DNA of 64,000 nt, taken from NCBI GenBank assembly GCA_027003075.1, contig JALWYV010000014.1, positions 1-64,000 of the forward strand, written 5' to 3'. Below the pieces are notes generated by a model that saw only the letters and a program-made list of their open reading frames with translations, searched no databases and was not told the DNA's origin. This document shows, piece after piece, positions 37,583 through 47,333 of this stretch; the stretch's first letter is position 1, and the number at the start of each line of letters is the position of its first letter. The translations under genes and the position numbers were made by a program. This stretch comes from Caldifarciminota bacterium (GTDB lineage: Bacteria; Hydrothermota; Hydrothermia; LBFQ01).

Positions 37583-40375
37583 TCAGAAATCCCAGCCGAA
37601 GGAGATGACCCAGCGTCCCTGATATACGTTCTTAAAATCCGTCGGGAAGGCGTAGTCCACCCTCAGGGGGAAGTATCCAAGGTTGAAACGGAAGCCACCG
37701 CCGAAGTCGGCGAAGAGATCCCATAGCCTCCCGTCCCTTATGGGCTGGAACTTGTTGAGAGGTATATCCTCGTCAAACCACGCGTTACCTATGTCAAAGA
37801 AGACGAGCGCCCGTATGCCCCGGATCTCAAAGGGAATAAACCCGAACTTGAGCCTATCTAAGAACGGAAAACGCACTTCCGTATTCAGGAGTATCAGGTT
37901 GTTGCCTATGAGGAAACGCACCGGTCTGCCGTACTCGTCGTAGAAGAAGTAAAAGAGGTCGTACGCCCTGACACCGTAAGGCCCCCCGGCCGTAAAGGCA
38001 TCCCTGTGCCTTCCCACGCTCCTTCCCAGTACCAGACGGCTCGCCCATATGCTCCTGTGAGTTATCCTCTTGAAGAACATGCCCTCAAAGAAGGCCGTCT
38101 TGAAGTCCACCTGTGAACCGGGCAGGCTCGTAGCCCCAACCATCCTCCACCTCAGGCCGTCGGTTGAGCCGTAGTAAGTGAGGAGAACGTCGTCGTAAAC
38201 GAGGGAGGCCATAACCTCGTACCCCTTGGGATAGGAGAGGCGGGGCGAAGTACATGGGAGGCCGTAGTTCACGCAGTTGGGGTAGTAGTTGAGCAGGGAG
38301 TCCTCGTGGAGCATTATCCAGGTGTTGTAATGCACGGAGAAGTACCCCTCGGCCCTGAAGTACCGGGTAAAGGGGTATTGCAGACCTATGTCGCCCGACA
38401 GCCTCTTTTCATAAACGAAGTGTGGCGAGAGGTACTTGAAGTTCCAGAGCTGGGATACGCCGAATACCTTATCCAACCTGCCCTTGAAGTTGTACCACGT
38501 GAGTACGAACTCCGAGTTGCTTACGTCCTGAGACTGACCGAGTATCTGGAAGAATATCCAGTTGTCTCCCGGTATGTCCGAAAACAGCATGTAAAAGGCT
38601 CCTACCGTGCCGTAGAACGAGGAGTATCCGAGACTTCCGAAGGCCATATCCAGGCCGAGGGTGAAGCCCATGGGACGCTTTACGGCTTCGGCTATGAGGG
38701 AGGAGTCCGGGAGTTTATACCCGTTTTCGGTAGTCAGCTCAACCGGGTACTTGACGTCAAGGGAGTAGGGGGCCAGAAAGATGTCCCATCCCCCTTCCCA
38801 CATCATGGAAAAGGCCACCCTCCCGTTCTCGGCCACGTCCGGATGGGAGACCTCCGTAAAGTAGTCCGTAAGCAGGTAGACGCTGTCCCCCCGCAGGAGG
38901 AACATGTTCACCGCCCCCCTGTGATCCGTGAGGAAGGCTATACCGTCCTTCCACCTTATGGGCGACCTGAGTATCCTCCTCCTGCCCCATACGTACTCCG
39001 GTTCCCCACCGTCTACGTTGATGCGGAATATTGCGTAGGATCCAATCTCACCCCTGTCGTTCCTGTCGCTCACGTAGATAACCGTGCTGTCGTCGTACCA
39101 GTAGGGGTCGTCCTCGCTCCACTCGTCGTCCGTAAGCAAACGGAATACACCCCTCTCAACGTCGTAGATGTAGAGGTCTGTCTTGCCGGCCGAGTACCCC
39201 ACGAAGACCACCTTTTTGCCATCGGGTGAGATACGGGCCCCGTGCGCCCCGTCAAGGAAGTTCAGGGGGACCTTCTTCACCCGCCTGAAGGTGTTGAGGT
39301 CGTATACGTGCAGGAGGTCCGAGTACGTACCCTGAGATATGGTGACCAGTTTGTTATCCCGTGATATGCTGAGGGAGGGCTTCAGGACGTGCAGGTTCTC
39401 AAAGTCCGGTGACCTGCCGGCAGAGAGCAGTTTCTTTATCCTGCGGGTGGCCAGATCCACCACGTATATCCCTATCCTCCCTCCCCTATCGGACATGAAG
39501 GCCACCTTTGAGCCGTCCGGGGATATGGCCGTTCCGAGGTTGAGGAAGGAGTTGTCCCGGCGCCTGCTCGTCAGCTTCTTTATATCGTCGGGGAAGTTGA
39601 AGGTACCCATGGCCTTGAGTACCCTCTCCTTTATGTACATGGAGAACTCCTCATCTATCTCAGGGAGGTCCTTATGGGTTATGCGACGGAGCGCCCCCCG
39701 GACCCTTCCACCGAGACCGTACCTTATGAAATCCCTTACGGCCTCCTCTCCGTACACGTCCTTTATGTAGTTGAAGAAGGCCTCACCGTACCGGTATACG
39801 ATGTACCCCCCGTAATAGTCCATCTCCTGCAGGGGTGGGAGGGAGAGGTTTATGATCATGTCCCTCATGTAGGCCTCGGTACGGACGCTCCAGCCTTCCG
39901 AAAGGAACTCTGCCATACCCTCTATGAACCAGAGGGGCGGCGGAGAGGAGAACATGGAGGAGAGGCCACGGGAGTAGGAGTACTGGAAAGCGTGGACTAA
40001 CTCGTGTCTGAGGACGTGCCTGAACTCGGCGTAAGAACCGGCGAAGGGAACGACGACCCTCCTCTTGAACCCCTCGGTGAAGCCACCGACGCCTTCGGGG
40101 ACGAGGTACGGGGAGACGTTGGTCATCTGGAAGTCCTTGGGAGATACGTATATGAGGACGGGTATCTTATCGCCCTCCTCTATGGCACCCGGAAAGTAGG
40201 GACTGAACTCCCGGAAAGCCTCCTCAAGTACCCCGAGGGCGAAGTGCGCCAGCCTCTCCCCTCCCTGATAGTAGTAAACTTTAAAGTGTTTCCCATCAAG
40301 GTAACCCCACTTCAGGTCCTTGTAGTCTACCTTGTTGTACCCGTAGGACCACTGGGATAGGAGGAAGAACAGCAT
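37583..40375 (-). CDS. Gluzincin-like metalloprotease domain + TolB/PD40 propeller + outer-membrane beta-barrel fusion
   Basis: FRHVLRHELVHAFQYSYSRG...WFIEGMAEFLSEGW (HExxH + E); ISPDGSKVAFMSDRGGRIGIYVVD and further PD40 repeats; C-terminal barrel with Omp85-like end GRWVISFGWDF. Confidence 0.85.
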   Translation of the reverse strand: MLFFLLSQWSYGYNKVDYKDLKWGYLDGKHFKVYYYQGGERLAHFALGVLEEAFREFSPYFPGAIEEGDKIPVLIYVSPKDFQMTNVSPYLVPEGVGGFTEGFKRRVVVPFAGSYAEFRHVLRHELVHAFQYSYSRGLSSMFSSPPPLWFIEGMAEFLSEGWSVRTEAYMRDMIINLSLPPLQEMDYYGGYIVYRYGEAFFNYIKDVYGEEAVRDFIRYGLGGRVRGALRRITHKDLPEIDEEFSMYIKERVLKAMGTFNFPDDIKKLTSRRRDNSFLNLGTAISPDGSKVAFMSDRGGRIGIYVVDLATRRIKKLLSAGRSPDFENLHVLKPSLSISRDNKLVTISQGTYSDLLHVYDLNTFRRVKKVPLNFLDGAHGARISPDGKKVVFVGYSAGKTDLYIYDVERGVFRLLTDDEWSEDDPYWYDDSTVIYVSDRNDRGEIGSYAIFRINVDGGEPEYVWGRRRILRSPIRWKDGIAFLTDHRGAVNMFLLRGDSVYLLTDYFTEVSHPDVAENGRVAFSMMWEGGWDIFLAPYSLDVKYPVELTTENGYKLPDSSLIAEAVKRPMGFTLGLDMAFGSLGYSSFYGTVGAFYMLFSDIPGDNWIFFQILGQSQDVSNSEFVLTWYNFKGRLDKVFGVSQLWNFKYLSPHFVYEKRLSGDIGLQYPFTRYFRAEGYFSVHYNTWIMLHEDSLLNYYPNCVNYGLPCTSPRLSYPKGYEVMASLVYDDVLLTYYGSTDGLRWRMVGATSLPGSQVDFKTAFFEGMFFKRITHRSIWASRLVLGRSVGRHRDAFTAGGPYGVRAYDLFYFFYDEYGRPVRFLIGNNLILLNTEVRFPFLDRLKFGFIPFEIRGIRALVFFDIGNAWFDEDIPLNKFQPIRDGRLWDLFADFGGGFRFNLGYFPLRVDYAFPTDFKNVYQGRWVISFGWDF

Positions 40376-41004
40376 CAGAACTTCTTTTCTTTCTTCGCCT
40401 TCAGGCGCTTGAGGCGGAACTTGTCCTCCCTCTCCCTGTCCTCAAGGACCTGTCGTATGAACCTCATCTCGGCCTGAAGCTGGGGTATTACCCTCTGCTC
40501 AAGTGTGTTCACCCTGCGTGAGGTCTTCCTTATCTCCTGACCGATCTTCTTCATCCTGGCCTCAAGGGGTACCAGCTCAAATATCTTGGCCATGAGCCTC
40601 TCATAAGCGGACGCCGCCAGCTCTATCCGGGCGCTCACGCTGAGCAAGGTATAACCCCTCTCGTTGCTCTTCCTTACGACGTTCTCAGCCCTTAGGTTGG
40701 GTATCCTCACACCCCATACCTTCTCCTCCTCCCTGTAAACCCTCAACCTGCCGGCACTTGACAGGGCGGCCGACCTCACGGCCTCCGGGCCATCCTTACC
40801 GAGGGCTAAGGCAAGGAAGGAGACGGCCTCACGGGCGGTACGATCCAGCTCCCTGTGGGCCTGCACTATAGGTTTCAGCATCTTCTGGAACTCCTTCATC
40901 AGGGCGTCCCTCTTCTTCCGGAGCAGGTCCGCACCCTGACGGGCTATCTTCATCTGCCTCTTGCGGATCAGGAGGTTCATGCGGGTAGGACTGACCCTCT
41001 GCAT
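40375..41004 (-). CDS. V-type ATP synthase subunit D
   Basis: SPTRMNLLIRKRQMKIARQGADLLRKKRDALMKEF; VNTLEQRVIPQLQAEMRFIRQVLEDREREDKFRLKRLK. Confidence 0.93.
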   Translation of the reverse strand: MQRVSPTRMNLLIRKRQMKIARQGADLLRKKRDALMKEFQKMLKPIVQAHRELDRTAREAVSFLALALGKDGPEAVRSAALSSAGRLRVYREEEKVWGVRIPNLRAENVVRKSNERGYTLLSVSARIELAASAYERLMAKIFELVPLEARMKKIGQEIRKTSRRVNTLEQRVIPQLQAEMRFIRQVLEDREREDKFRLKRLKAKKEKKF

Positions 41005-41058
41005 AGTCAGTATTCTACTGGAGAAAGGTCCCCTTTGACTTTTACACGTCCGGCAGGG

Positions 41059-41064
41059 TATAAT
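41059..41064 (+). promoter_or_regulatory. Promoter: TTGACT (41035-41040), 18-nt spacer, TATAAT, 9 nt to ATG 41074
   Basis: TTGACTtttacacgtccggcagggTATAATagaaggcgtATG. Confidence 0.7.
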
Positions 41065-41073
41065 AGAAGGCGT

Positions 41074-42579
41074 ATGAAAAGGTTAACGCTTTTTTCTCTG
41101 AGCATGCTGGCGGCTCTACCCCTTATGGGGCAGACGGTGACGTACCTGAGAACGTACGATATGCGAAACCACGTACCCCCGGACGTGTCCGTTGAGTTCC
41201 CCGTGGGCGTAGAGGGTGTGGGGGACGGATACTACATCACCGGCGCCTTCGTGGAGGTCGTAAACCTCACGCCCCTCACGGCGGAGACGGCGGCTGTGGT
41301 ATTCAAGGTGGACAAGGACGGCAACGTGGTCACCGGAAGCGGATACAAAGTGGCGGGAGTCACCTTCATGGACGTCAGGGACGTCTTCGGCAACTACCTC
41401 CTCTCCGGCCTGACGCTGGAGCCGGACACCTCCGGGGTAATAATGGAGATGGACCTGCTCGGAAACGTGGTGTGGGCGAGGAAGTTGTCCATAACCATGT
41501 CCAGCTCCTCACCGGACACGAGGGATAAGGTGATAGAGGGACTCCCCCTATCCTCCGGAGGGTACGCCTTCGTGGGCGAGAGCGTGGACGACGTCTCTGC
41601 GTTTGACGCCGTGGTCTTTAAGACGGACGCCACCGGAAACCTCCTATGGTACAGGTTCCTCGGCGGAACCTCACCCTACGGGGACAAGGCGAGGGACCTC
41701 GCCGAGATATCCGGAGGGAACCTGGCCGTGGCCGGAATAGCGGGTGGGTTCGTGGGTCAGTACGACGGCTTCCTCTCGGTCCTGGACGGAGCCACCGGCA
41801 ACCTGCTCTGGAGCAAGGTGTACGGGACGTTTGACGGGGAGTACATCTTCGCCATAAAACCCACACCGGACGGTGGGTTCATCCTCGTGGGGGACAGGAT
41901 GGTAGGGGCGGATACGAACGTCCTCGTCATCAAAACCGACGGCTCCGGCAACCTCCAGTGGGCGTACGAGTACGGGGACGCATCGGCAAAGGAACTCGGA
42001 AGGGGTGTGGTGGTGGTATCCGACGGCTACGTGATAAGCGGAAGCAGGGGAACCAGTATCCTCCTGTTCAAGATAGACCTCTCCGGGGATGTCGTGTGGG
42101 CTAAAACTTATAACGGCTCCGGAACCAACGCCGGATCCGAAGTAGTTGCGGGTGTGGACGGAGGCTTCGCCCTGATAGGGGTATGGAACGCGGGCCTGAG
42201 CCAGGACGCCGCCCTGATAAAGACCCTGAACGACGGCCGGGTCCTGACCACGGGAGGGGGAACGTGCGCCTCCGTATCCGATGTAGCCCTTAGCAGGATT
42301 CCCGTATCCCTCACCGTCCAGACTCCGGCCTCCTTTACCCTCTCCCGGACCCTTACCCTCCTGCCCTACTTCCCGACGCCCTCACCCACGTCCCTCGCAC
42401 CGGGAGACATATGCCCCCTCGGCGGGGAGTACGACCTGTCCGTGGGGGAGTTGAGCCGGAGCGGAGAGGAAGTGGACGGAGCCTTCACGGTTGACGGTCG
42501 CAGAGCCGAAAGGGTGAGCAGGGGCCGGGTGTACATACTGAAGGGCAAGAAAGGGTGCAGGAAGGTCATAAGGAGGTAA
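41074..42579 (+). CDS. Secreted beta-propeller repeat protein with C-terminal sorting-like tail
   Basis: Signal peptide MKRLTLFSLSMLAALPLMGQ. Repeats VVFKTDATGNLLWYRFLGG / VLVIKTDGSGNLQWAYEYGD / ILLFKIDLSGDVVWAKTYN. Start at 41074, not the upstream ORF-track start. Confidence 0.8.
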   Translation: MKRLTLFSLSMLAALPLMGQTVTYLRTYDMRNHVPPDVSVEFPVGVEGVGDGYYITGAFVEVVNLTPLTAETAAVVFKVDKDGNVVTGSGYKVAGVTFMDVRDVFGNYLLSGLTLEPDTSGVIMEMDLLGNVVWARKLSITMSSSSPDTRDKVIEGLPLSSGGYAFVGESVDDVSAFDAVVFKTDATGNLLWYRFLGGTSPYGDKARDLAEISGGNLAVAGIAGGFVGQYDGFLSVLDGATGNLLWSKVYGTFDGEYIFAIKPTPDGGFILVGDRMVGADTNVLVIKTDGSGNLQWAYEYGDASAKELGRGVVVVSDGYVISGSRGTSILLFKIDLSGDVVWAKTYNGSGTNAGSEVVAGVDGGFALIGVWNAGLSQDAALIKTLNDGRVLTTGGGTCASVSDVALSRIPVSLTVQTPASFTLSRTLTLLPYFPTPSPTSLAPGDICPLGGEYDLSVGELSRSGEEVDGAFTVDGRRAERVSRGRVYILKGKKGCRKVIRR

Positions 42580-42630
42580 AGAGGCCCAATTTCCCGCCCC
42601 TTCCCCCCTATAATATCAAGTTTCCACGAC

Positions 42631-43338
42631 ATGGAAAACGATAAGTGTATCATCCTGCTTTCGGGCGGGATAGACTCTGCCACGGCTCTGTGGTGGGCGA
42701 AAGGGAGGTTCCGGGAGGTTTACGTTATCACCTTTCTGTACGGTCAGAGGCACTCGCTTGAGTTAGAGTACGCAAAGAAGCTGGCGGACCTCGCCGGCGT
42801 TAAAGAGCATATAACCGTCAATCTGGACGTCCTGAGGAGGGTGGGAGGGTCCGCCCTTACGGACGAGGATCTACCCGTTCCGGAGGGTGCCTATCCACCT
42901 GAAGGTACCATATCCACCTACGTACCCATGAGGAACTCCCTATTCGGCGTGGTGACCGGAGCGTACATGGAGGTATACGGGATAACGGACATGGTCATAG
43001 GAGTACACGCCTCGGACGTACCCAACTACCCGGACACTCGTCCCGAATGGGCTGCCGCCCTTGAGGCCCTCCTGAACGCCGGATCGTCCCTGTCCTTTGA
43101 CAGGAAACTCCGGATAAGGGTACACACCCCCCTCGTGGGCCTGAAGAAGCCGGACATAATACGGATGGGTCTGAAGATGGGGGTGCCGTACGAGTGGACG
43201 TGGTCCTGCTATTCCCCGGTAGATGGGGAACCGTGTGGCAAGTGTCCGACGTGTATCCAGAGAGCCGAGGCCTTTAAGGAGGTCGGGATACCCGACCCGT
43301 TACTTGAAAGGATAAGGAAGGAAAAAAAGGAGGTTTAA
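42631..43338 (+). CDS. queC: 7-cyano-7-deazaguanine synthase QueC
   Basis: ILLSGGIDSATALWWA; FLYGQRHSLELEYAK; STYVPMRNSLF; CGKCPTCIQRAEAF. Confidence 0.95.
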   Translation: MENDKCIILLSGGIDSATALWWAKGRFREVYVITFLYGQRHSLELEYAKKLADLAGVKEHITVNLDVLRRVGGSALTDEDLPVPEGAYPPEGTISTYVPMRNSLFGVVTGAYMEVYGITDMVIGVHASDVPNYPDTRPEWAAALEALLNAGSSLSFDRKLRIRVHTPLVGLKKPDIIRMGLKMGVPYEWTWSCYSPVDGEPCGKCPTCIQRAEAFKEVGIPDPLLERIRKEKKEV

Positions 43339-43339
43339 A

Positions 43340-43795
43340 ATGCTTAGGGAACTCTTAAGGGAAGACCGGATCATACTTGATATGAAGGCGAAGACGAAGG
43401 AGGAAGCCCTTCGTGAACTCGTGGACGTGCTGGATCTCTCCGACGATAAGAAGGAGATCCTGTTCAAATCCCTGATGCAGAGGGAGGTCCTCGGATCCAC
43501 CGGCATAGGTAAGGGTATAGCCATCCCTCACTCCCGCAGCATAGTGGTTGATAACATAACCCTCGTCGTAGGCGTCTCCAAAGAGGGCGTGGACTTTGAA
43601 TCCCTGGACGGCAAACCCGTCCATCTCTTCTTCATGCTCATAGCCACACCCAACGATCCTTCTATGAAGTACCTGACCGCTCTTGGATCCATAGCCCGTG
43701 TCTCCCGCTCCATAGCCCACGAGGGTGAGATAAAGACGGACTTCTCCTCCCCCAGAGAGCTCATAGATTACATTCTGGCGCACGACCATGAGTAA
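43340..43795 (+). CDS. PTS EIIA type-2 / PtsN-like domain protein
   Basis: REVLGSTGIGKGIAIPHSRS (phospho-His motif); SD AGGAGGT. Confidence 0.88.
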   Translation: MLRELLREDRIILDMKAKTKEEALRELVDVLDLSDDKKEILFKSLMQREVLGSTGIGKGIAIPHSRSIVVDNITLVVGVSKEGVDFESLDGKPVHLFFMLIATPNDPSMKYLTALGSIARVSRSIAHEGEIKTDFSSPRELIDYILAHDHE

Positions 43796-44141
43796 AAGAG
43801 AATACCTCCGTAAGCTCTATCTGCTTCAGGATCTTGACCTGCTCATACAACAGGTTAAGGACCCGGAATACGAGGCCAAAACCGGTCTGAAGGTGGACGA
43901 GGAGAGGATAAAAGATCTGGAAAGTAAGCGGAACGAACTGGCCCATGAACTCCTGAAGGCCGATCCCGTAACCTACCAGAAGTACGAGATGCTCAAGAGG
44001 AGGTACGGTAGAGGTATAACCCGCGTCGTCAACCACATGTGTACCAACTGCTTCGCCGCCCTGCCCGCCTCCGTGATACCGCGAGACGATGAGATCATAA
44101 CCTGCCCCAACTGCGGAATAATCCTCATCTGGCTGGAATAA
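43788..44141 (+). CDS. C4 zinc-ribbon protein
   Basis: MCTNCFAALPASVIPRDDEIITCPNCGIILIWLE with helical N-terminus. Confidence 0.78.
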   Translation: MSKREYLRKLYLLQDLDLLIQQVKDPEYEAKTGLKVDEERIKDLESKRNELAHELLKADPVTYQKYEMLKRRYGRGITRVVNHMCTNCFAALPASVIPRDDEIITCPNCGIILIWLE

Positions 44142-44142
44142 C

Positions 44143-44514
44143 TTGGTAAACCTCCTCCTTTTCGGCGTACCTTACCTCGTCCTTGCCATCGTTTTTTCTG
44201 TGGTGGTACGTGGTTTAGAGGTCGGGGAGATGTGTTCGTTGTACGCTCTCGTCCCCCTGATCGGGGTTATGGTAGCAGACTATGCTCTTGAGAAGTTTAA
44301 CTCCTACATCGCGAACCGCCTTCAGCCGTTGAAAGAGCGTATACCCCTACCCCGGTATATGGCATTACTCAACGCCATGATGTACATATCCGTGTACACG
44401 GCCGGAGCCTTCTGGGCGTACCGTCTGACCGGAAAGTACCTCTTCGTTCCCGCCCTTTTCCTTATAGGCCTCGTATCCGGAGGAATGGTAGTAAGAAAGT
44501 TCTGGATGGAATAG
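44143..44514 (+). CDS. Small integral membrane protein
   Basis: Four hydrophobic segments; starts 2 nt after upstream stop. Confidence 0.6.
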   Translation: MVNLLLFGVPYLVLAIVFSVVVRGLEVGEMCSLYALVPLIGVMVADYALEKFNSYIANRLQPLKERIPLPRYMALLNAMMYISVYTAGAFWAYRLTGKYLFVPALFLIGLVSGGMVVRKFWME

Positions 44515-44533
44515 GTAAAACCTCCTTAAAATA

Positions 44534-46447
44534 ATGTTTGTGCTCTGGATAGTGGGGTTCGGTTGCCCCCTCCATAGGGTGTACGATACTCTCTACAACG
44601 TTGACCTCTCCGGGGACAATCAGGTGGTCACCGTGGGACGGAAGTTCAAACCCGTACGGGTGAAGAGCAACCCGGGATGCCATGTGACCTTTACGTACTC
44701 CGGTGATACCGTTGACGTCAGGGAGGTGGTGGTGGGGCATGAGAGTACCGCGGTGTACGTACCGCCCGTCCCCCGTAAACCCGCTCAGGTTAAGATCGTT
44801 GCTGCTACGGACGACACCCTCCTGATCTTCAGGGGTAGAGTCCTTAGGGATAACTACTGGATCGTGAAGGTTCTGGAGTTGCTCGGGGGTTTCGTCCTAT
44901 TCATGTTCGGCCTGAACAGGGGATCTACGGGGATAATGCGGGCGGTGGGTGGATGGACGAGGGCGCTCCTCACCCGGCTTTCCCGCAGTCCGATTCTGGC
45001 GGCCTTCGGAGGCCTTATTGCGGCCCTCGGTTTTCAATCCTCAACCGCCGTTACGGTTATGGTGGTGTCCCTGACGGATCTCGGCTTCCTTACGCCCGCT
45101 TCGGCCATGGCCATGAACGCGGGGGCGGGTGTCGGTACCACCTTTACCGTCGGCATCCTCTCCCTTGGCTTTACCTATATAGCCATCCTCATGATGGCCC
45201 TGGGATACTATCTGGAACGTTTCACACAGGTTTACGAGCATTACGGCAGGGCGCTCTTCGGATTTGGCCTCGCCTTCTTCGGCATATGGCAGATGGGAAA
45301 CGTCTTCTCGGACATGGCCACCATACCCTACGTGGTATCCTTCGTCCACGATATATCCAACAACGTACTCCTCATGCTCCTCATATCGGCCGTGTTCGCC
45401 GCCCTCGTACACTCCTCTGCCCTGACCATAGGTATAGCCCTGTCCATGGCCTTCGCCGGGATAATCACCTTTACGGGAGCGCTGGCTGTCGTCCTCGGAG
45501 CCAACATCGGCACGGCCTTTACGGCCGTTCTGGCCTCTGCCCAGCTGTCCCCCGTGGCCCGGAGGGTCGCCCTCATCAACCTCCTCGGCCGTACAGTCCT
45601 CTCCCTCATACTGCTCCCCACCATCCCCTACGCCACCCGCCTTCCGGTATGGGTGCAGGACCTCAGCAAGAACATAGCCCTATCCCACTTCTACTACAAT
45701 CTGCTCTTCGCCGCCATAGTCGTGCCCCTGACGTACGTTGAACCTCTCTGGAGGATGCAGTCCCCGATAAGGGAGCGGGTGTCCAGAGCGATAGTTTACG
45801 ACGACCCCGAGTTCCTTCTGGTCTACATGGAGAAGGTCATATCCGACGCCCTGAACGTGGTCATGAGGATGTTTCAGGACCTGTACGAGGCCATACGCAC
45901 GCGGAGTCCCGCCCTGTTTGAGAGGATAGCCGGTATGGACGACGAGATAGACCGGTCCGAGGAGATAATCAACGCCTACGTATCCCGTGCCATGGCCCAC
46001 GGCCTCACGGGAGAGAAGGGGAGAAAGGTGGTGGCCCTGGCCCAGATCATGGAGGAGATTGAGAACATCGGGGACATCATATCCAAGTCTATCGTCCGGA
46101 ACGTGGAGAAGCTCTACAAGGAGGGGATTATCCTTACGGACGAGGAGTTGAACGGTATAAAGAAAATGCACTCGGAGGTTATGAAGACCCTCGCCAACGC
46201 TATGGTCGTACTCACCACGTGGGACGTTGATAAGGCGAGAGAGCTTTTATCAAGGGCCAAGGAGGTAAAGGACCTCCTTGACAGGATGCGTAAGGAGTTC
46301 TACACCAGGATTAACGTGGACAACGTCCAGTCGGGTGAGGTCTATCTGGACCTTCTCTCAGACATGGAGAGGGTGAACTCCAACGCCGCCGCCATAGGCG
46401 GGGCGATCTTAGAGAGTCTGAGTGACGAAAGTAAAACTACCGGCTAA
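44534..46447 (+). CDS. Na/Pi cotransporter family protein (NptA-like) with PhoU-like C-terminal domain
   Basis: GLIAALGFQSSTAVTVMVVSL; LVHSSALTIGIALSMA; GANIGTAFTAVLAS; C-terminal helical PhoU-like region. Confidence 0.92.
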   Translation: MFVLWIVGFGCPLHRVYDTLYNVDLSGDNQVVTVGRKFKPVRVKSNPGCHVTFTYSGDTVDVREVVVGHESTAVYVPPVPRKPAQVKIVAATDDTLLIFRGRVLRDNYWIVKVLELLGGFVLFMFGLNRGSTGIMRAVGGWTRALLTRLSRSPILAAFGGLIAALGFQSSTAVTVMVVSLTDLGFLTPASAMAMNAGAGVGTTFTVGILSLGFTYIAILMMALGYYLERFTQVYEHYGRALFGFGLAFFGIWQMGNVFSDMATIPYVVSFVHDISNNVLLMLLISAVFAALVHSSALTIGIALSMAFAGIITFTGALAVVLGANIGTAFTAVLASAQLSPVARRVALINLLGRTVLSLILLPTIPYATRLPVWVQDLSKNIALSHFYYNLLFAAIVVPLTYVEPLWRMQSPIRERVSRAIVYDDPEFLLVYMEKVISDALNVVMRMFQDLYEAIRTRSPALFERIAGMDDEIDRSEEIINAYVSRAMAHGLTGEKGRKVVALAQIMEEIENIGDIISKSIVRNVEKLYKEGIILTDEELNGIKKMHSEVMKTLANAMVVLTTWDVDKARELLSRAKEVKDLLDRMRKEFYTRINVDNVQSGEVYLDLLSDMERVNSNAAAIGGAILESLSDESKTTG

Positions 46448-46745
46448 CCTCTTCAAGTACGTTCCTGTAAACGTGCTTGGGTTTGGCTCCCACTATCCGC
46501 TTAACCTCCTGCCCGTCCTTGAAGATCAGGATGGTAGGGATGCTCACTACCCCTAATTCCATTGGCACCTCCGGATGCTCGTCCGTGTTTAAACGGATGA
46601 ATTTGACGTTGGTATAGACCTTTGAGAGCTCGTGAAGGTAAGGTTCTATGGCCTTGCACGGACGACACCAGTCCGCCCAGAGGTCAACCAGTACCGTTCC
46701 CTCCTTTATCTCTTCCCAGAACTGCTTTGCGTCCACGTCCTTCAT
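46437..46745 (-). CDS. trxA: Thioredoxin-like protein (WCRPCK active site)
   Basis: VLVDLWADWCRPCKAIEPYLHEL; VVSIPTILIFKDGQEVKRIVGA. Confidence 0.93.
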   Translation of the reverse strand: MKDVDAKQFWEEIKEGTVLVDLWADWCRPCKAIEPYLHELSKVYTNVKFIRLNTDEHPEVPMELGVVSIPTILIFKDGQEVKRIVGAKPKHVYRNVLEEVSR

Positions 46746-46755
46746 AGTTGGTATT

Positions 46756-47277
46756 CTAATCCTGACCTCCTTCCACGTCCCCCACGCCGATGGAGACCTC
46801 CCCCTCTATCTTACCGTAGTTGTAAACCTCCCCTATACCCACGTCTACCCTTCCCAGTATTCCCCTATTCTTTACGTCTCCGATTCCCGTTTTTAAGAAG
46901 CCTGCGTAACCTTCGTTGAACACATCGCCCACACCCACCCGCAGGGTGTCAACACGTCCCCCGTTCCTTACGTCTCCAACCTCCACCTTCAGGAGTCCGA
47001 CCTCTCCCACTTCCCCCACGTCCACAGCCCCTGCGTACAGGTACATTTTCTTCACCTTAGCGTTGACTTCCACGTAGTAGCACCTATCGGTCAGGTTTAT
47101 AACCTCCGCATCCGAATCCACCCTCAGGGAGTCCACCTCATCACAGGCAGATCTGTCGGCCTTCATATTTACAAACGGAAAGCTGAGGAACAACGCCGAT
47201 GCCACAACCCCAACGACTGAGAGTAGCAGCCCCAAAAACGTAAAGAGAACTATCCCGCCGATTACACTAAGAAGCAC
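46756..47277 (-). CDS. Membrane-anchored beta-repeat (toastrack/DUF4097-like) protein
   Basis: N-terminal TM; repeats VEVGDVRNGG / VGVGDVFNEG / TGIGDVKNRG / VGIGEVYNYG / IGVGDVEGG; TAAAAT 6 nt before GTG. Confidence 0.62.
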   Translation of the reverse strand: MLLSVIGGIVLFTFLGLLLSVVGVVASALFLSFPFVNMKADRSACDEVDSLRVDSDAEVINLTDRCYYVEVNAKVKKMYLYAGAVDVGEVGEVGLLKVEVGDVRNGGRVDTLRVGVGDVFNEGYAGFLKTGIGDVKNRGILGRVDVGIGEVYNYGKIEGEVSIGVGDVEGGQD

Positions 47278-47333
47278 GGGGAAATTTTATGGCCGTTGTC
47301 ACGGCGCGGAAATCCGGTTTAAAATTTTGAGTC

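Noticed and set aside
38306-39229. 307-aa plus-strand ORF antisense to the protease/barrel gene
   Set aside because: Shadow of the real minus-strand gene; no start signals.
40855-41073. N-terminal extension of the 40855-42579 ORF
   Set aside because: It overlaps V-ATPase D on the other strand. The signal peptide and promoter place the start at 41074.
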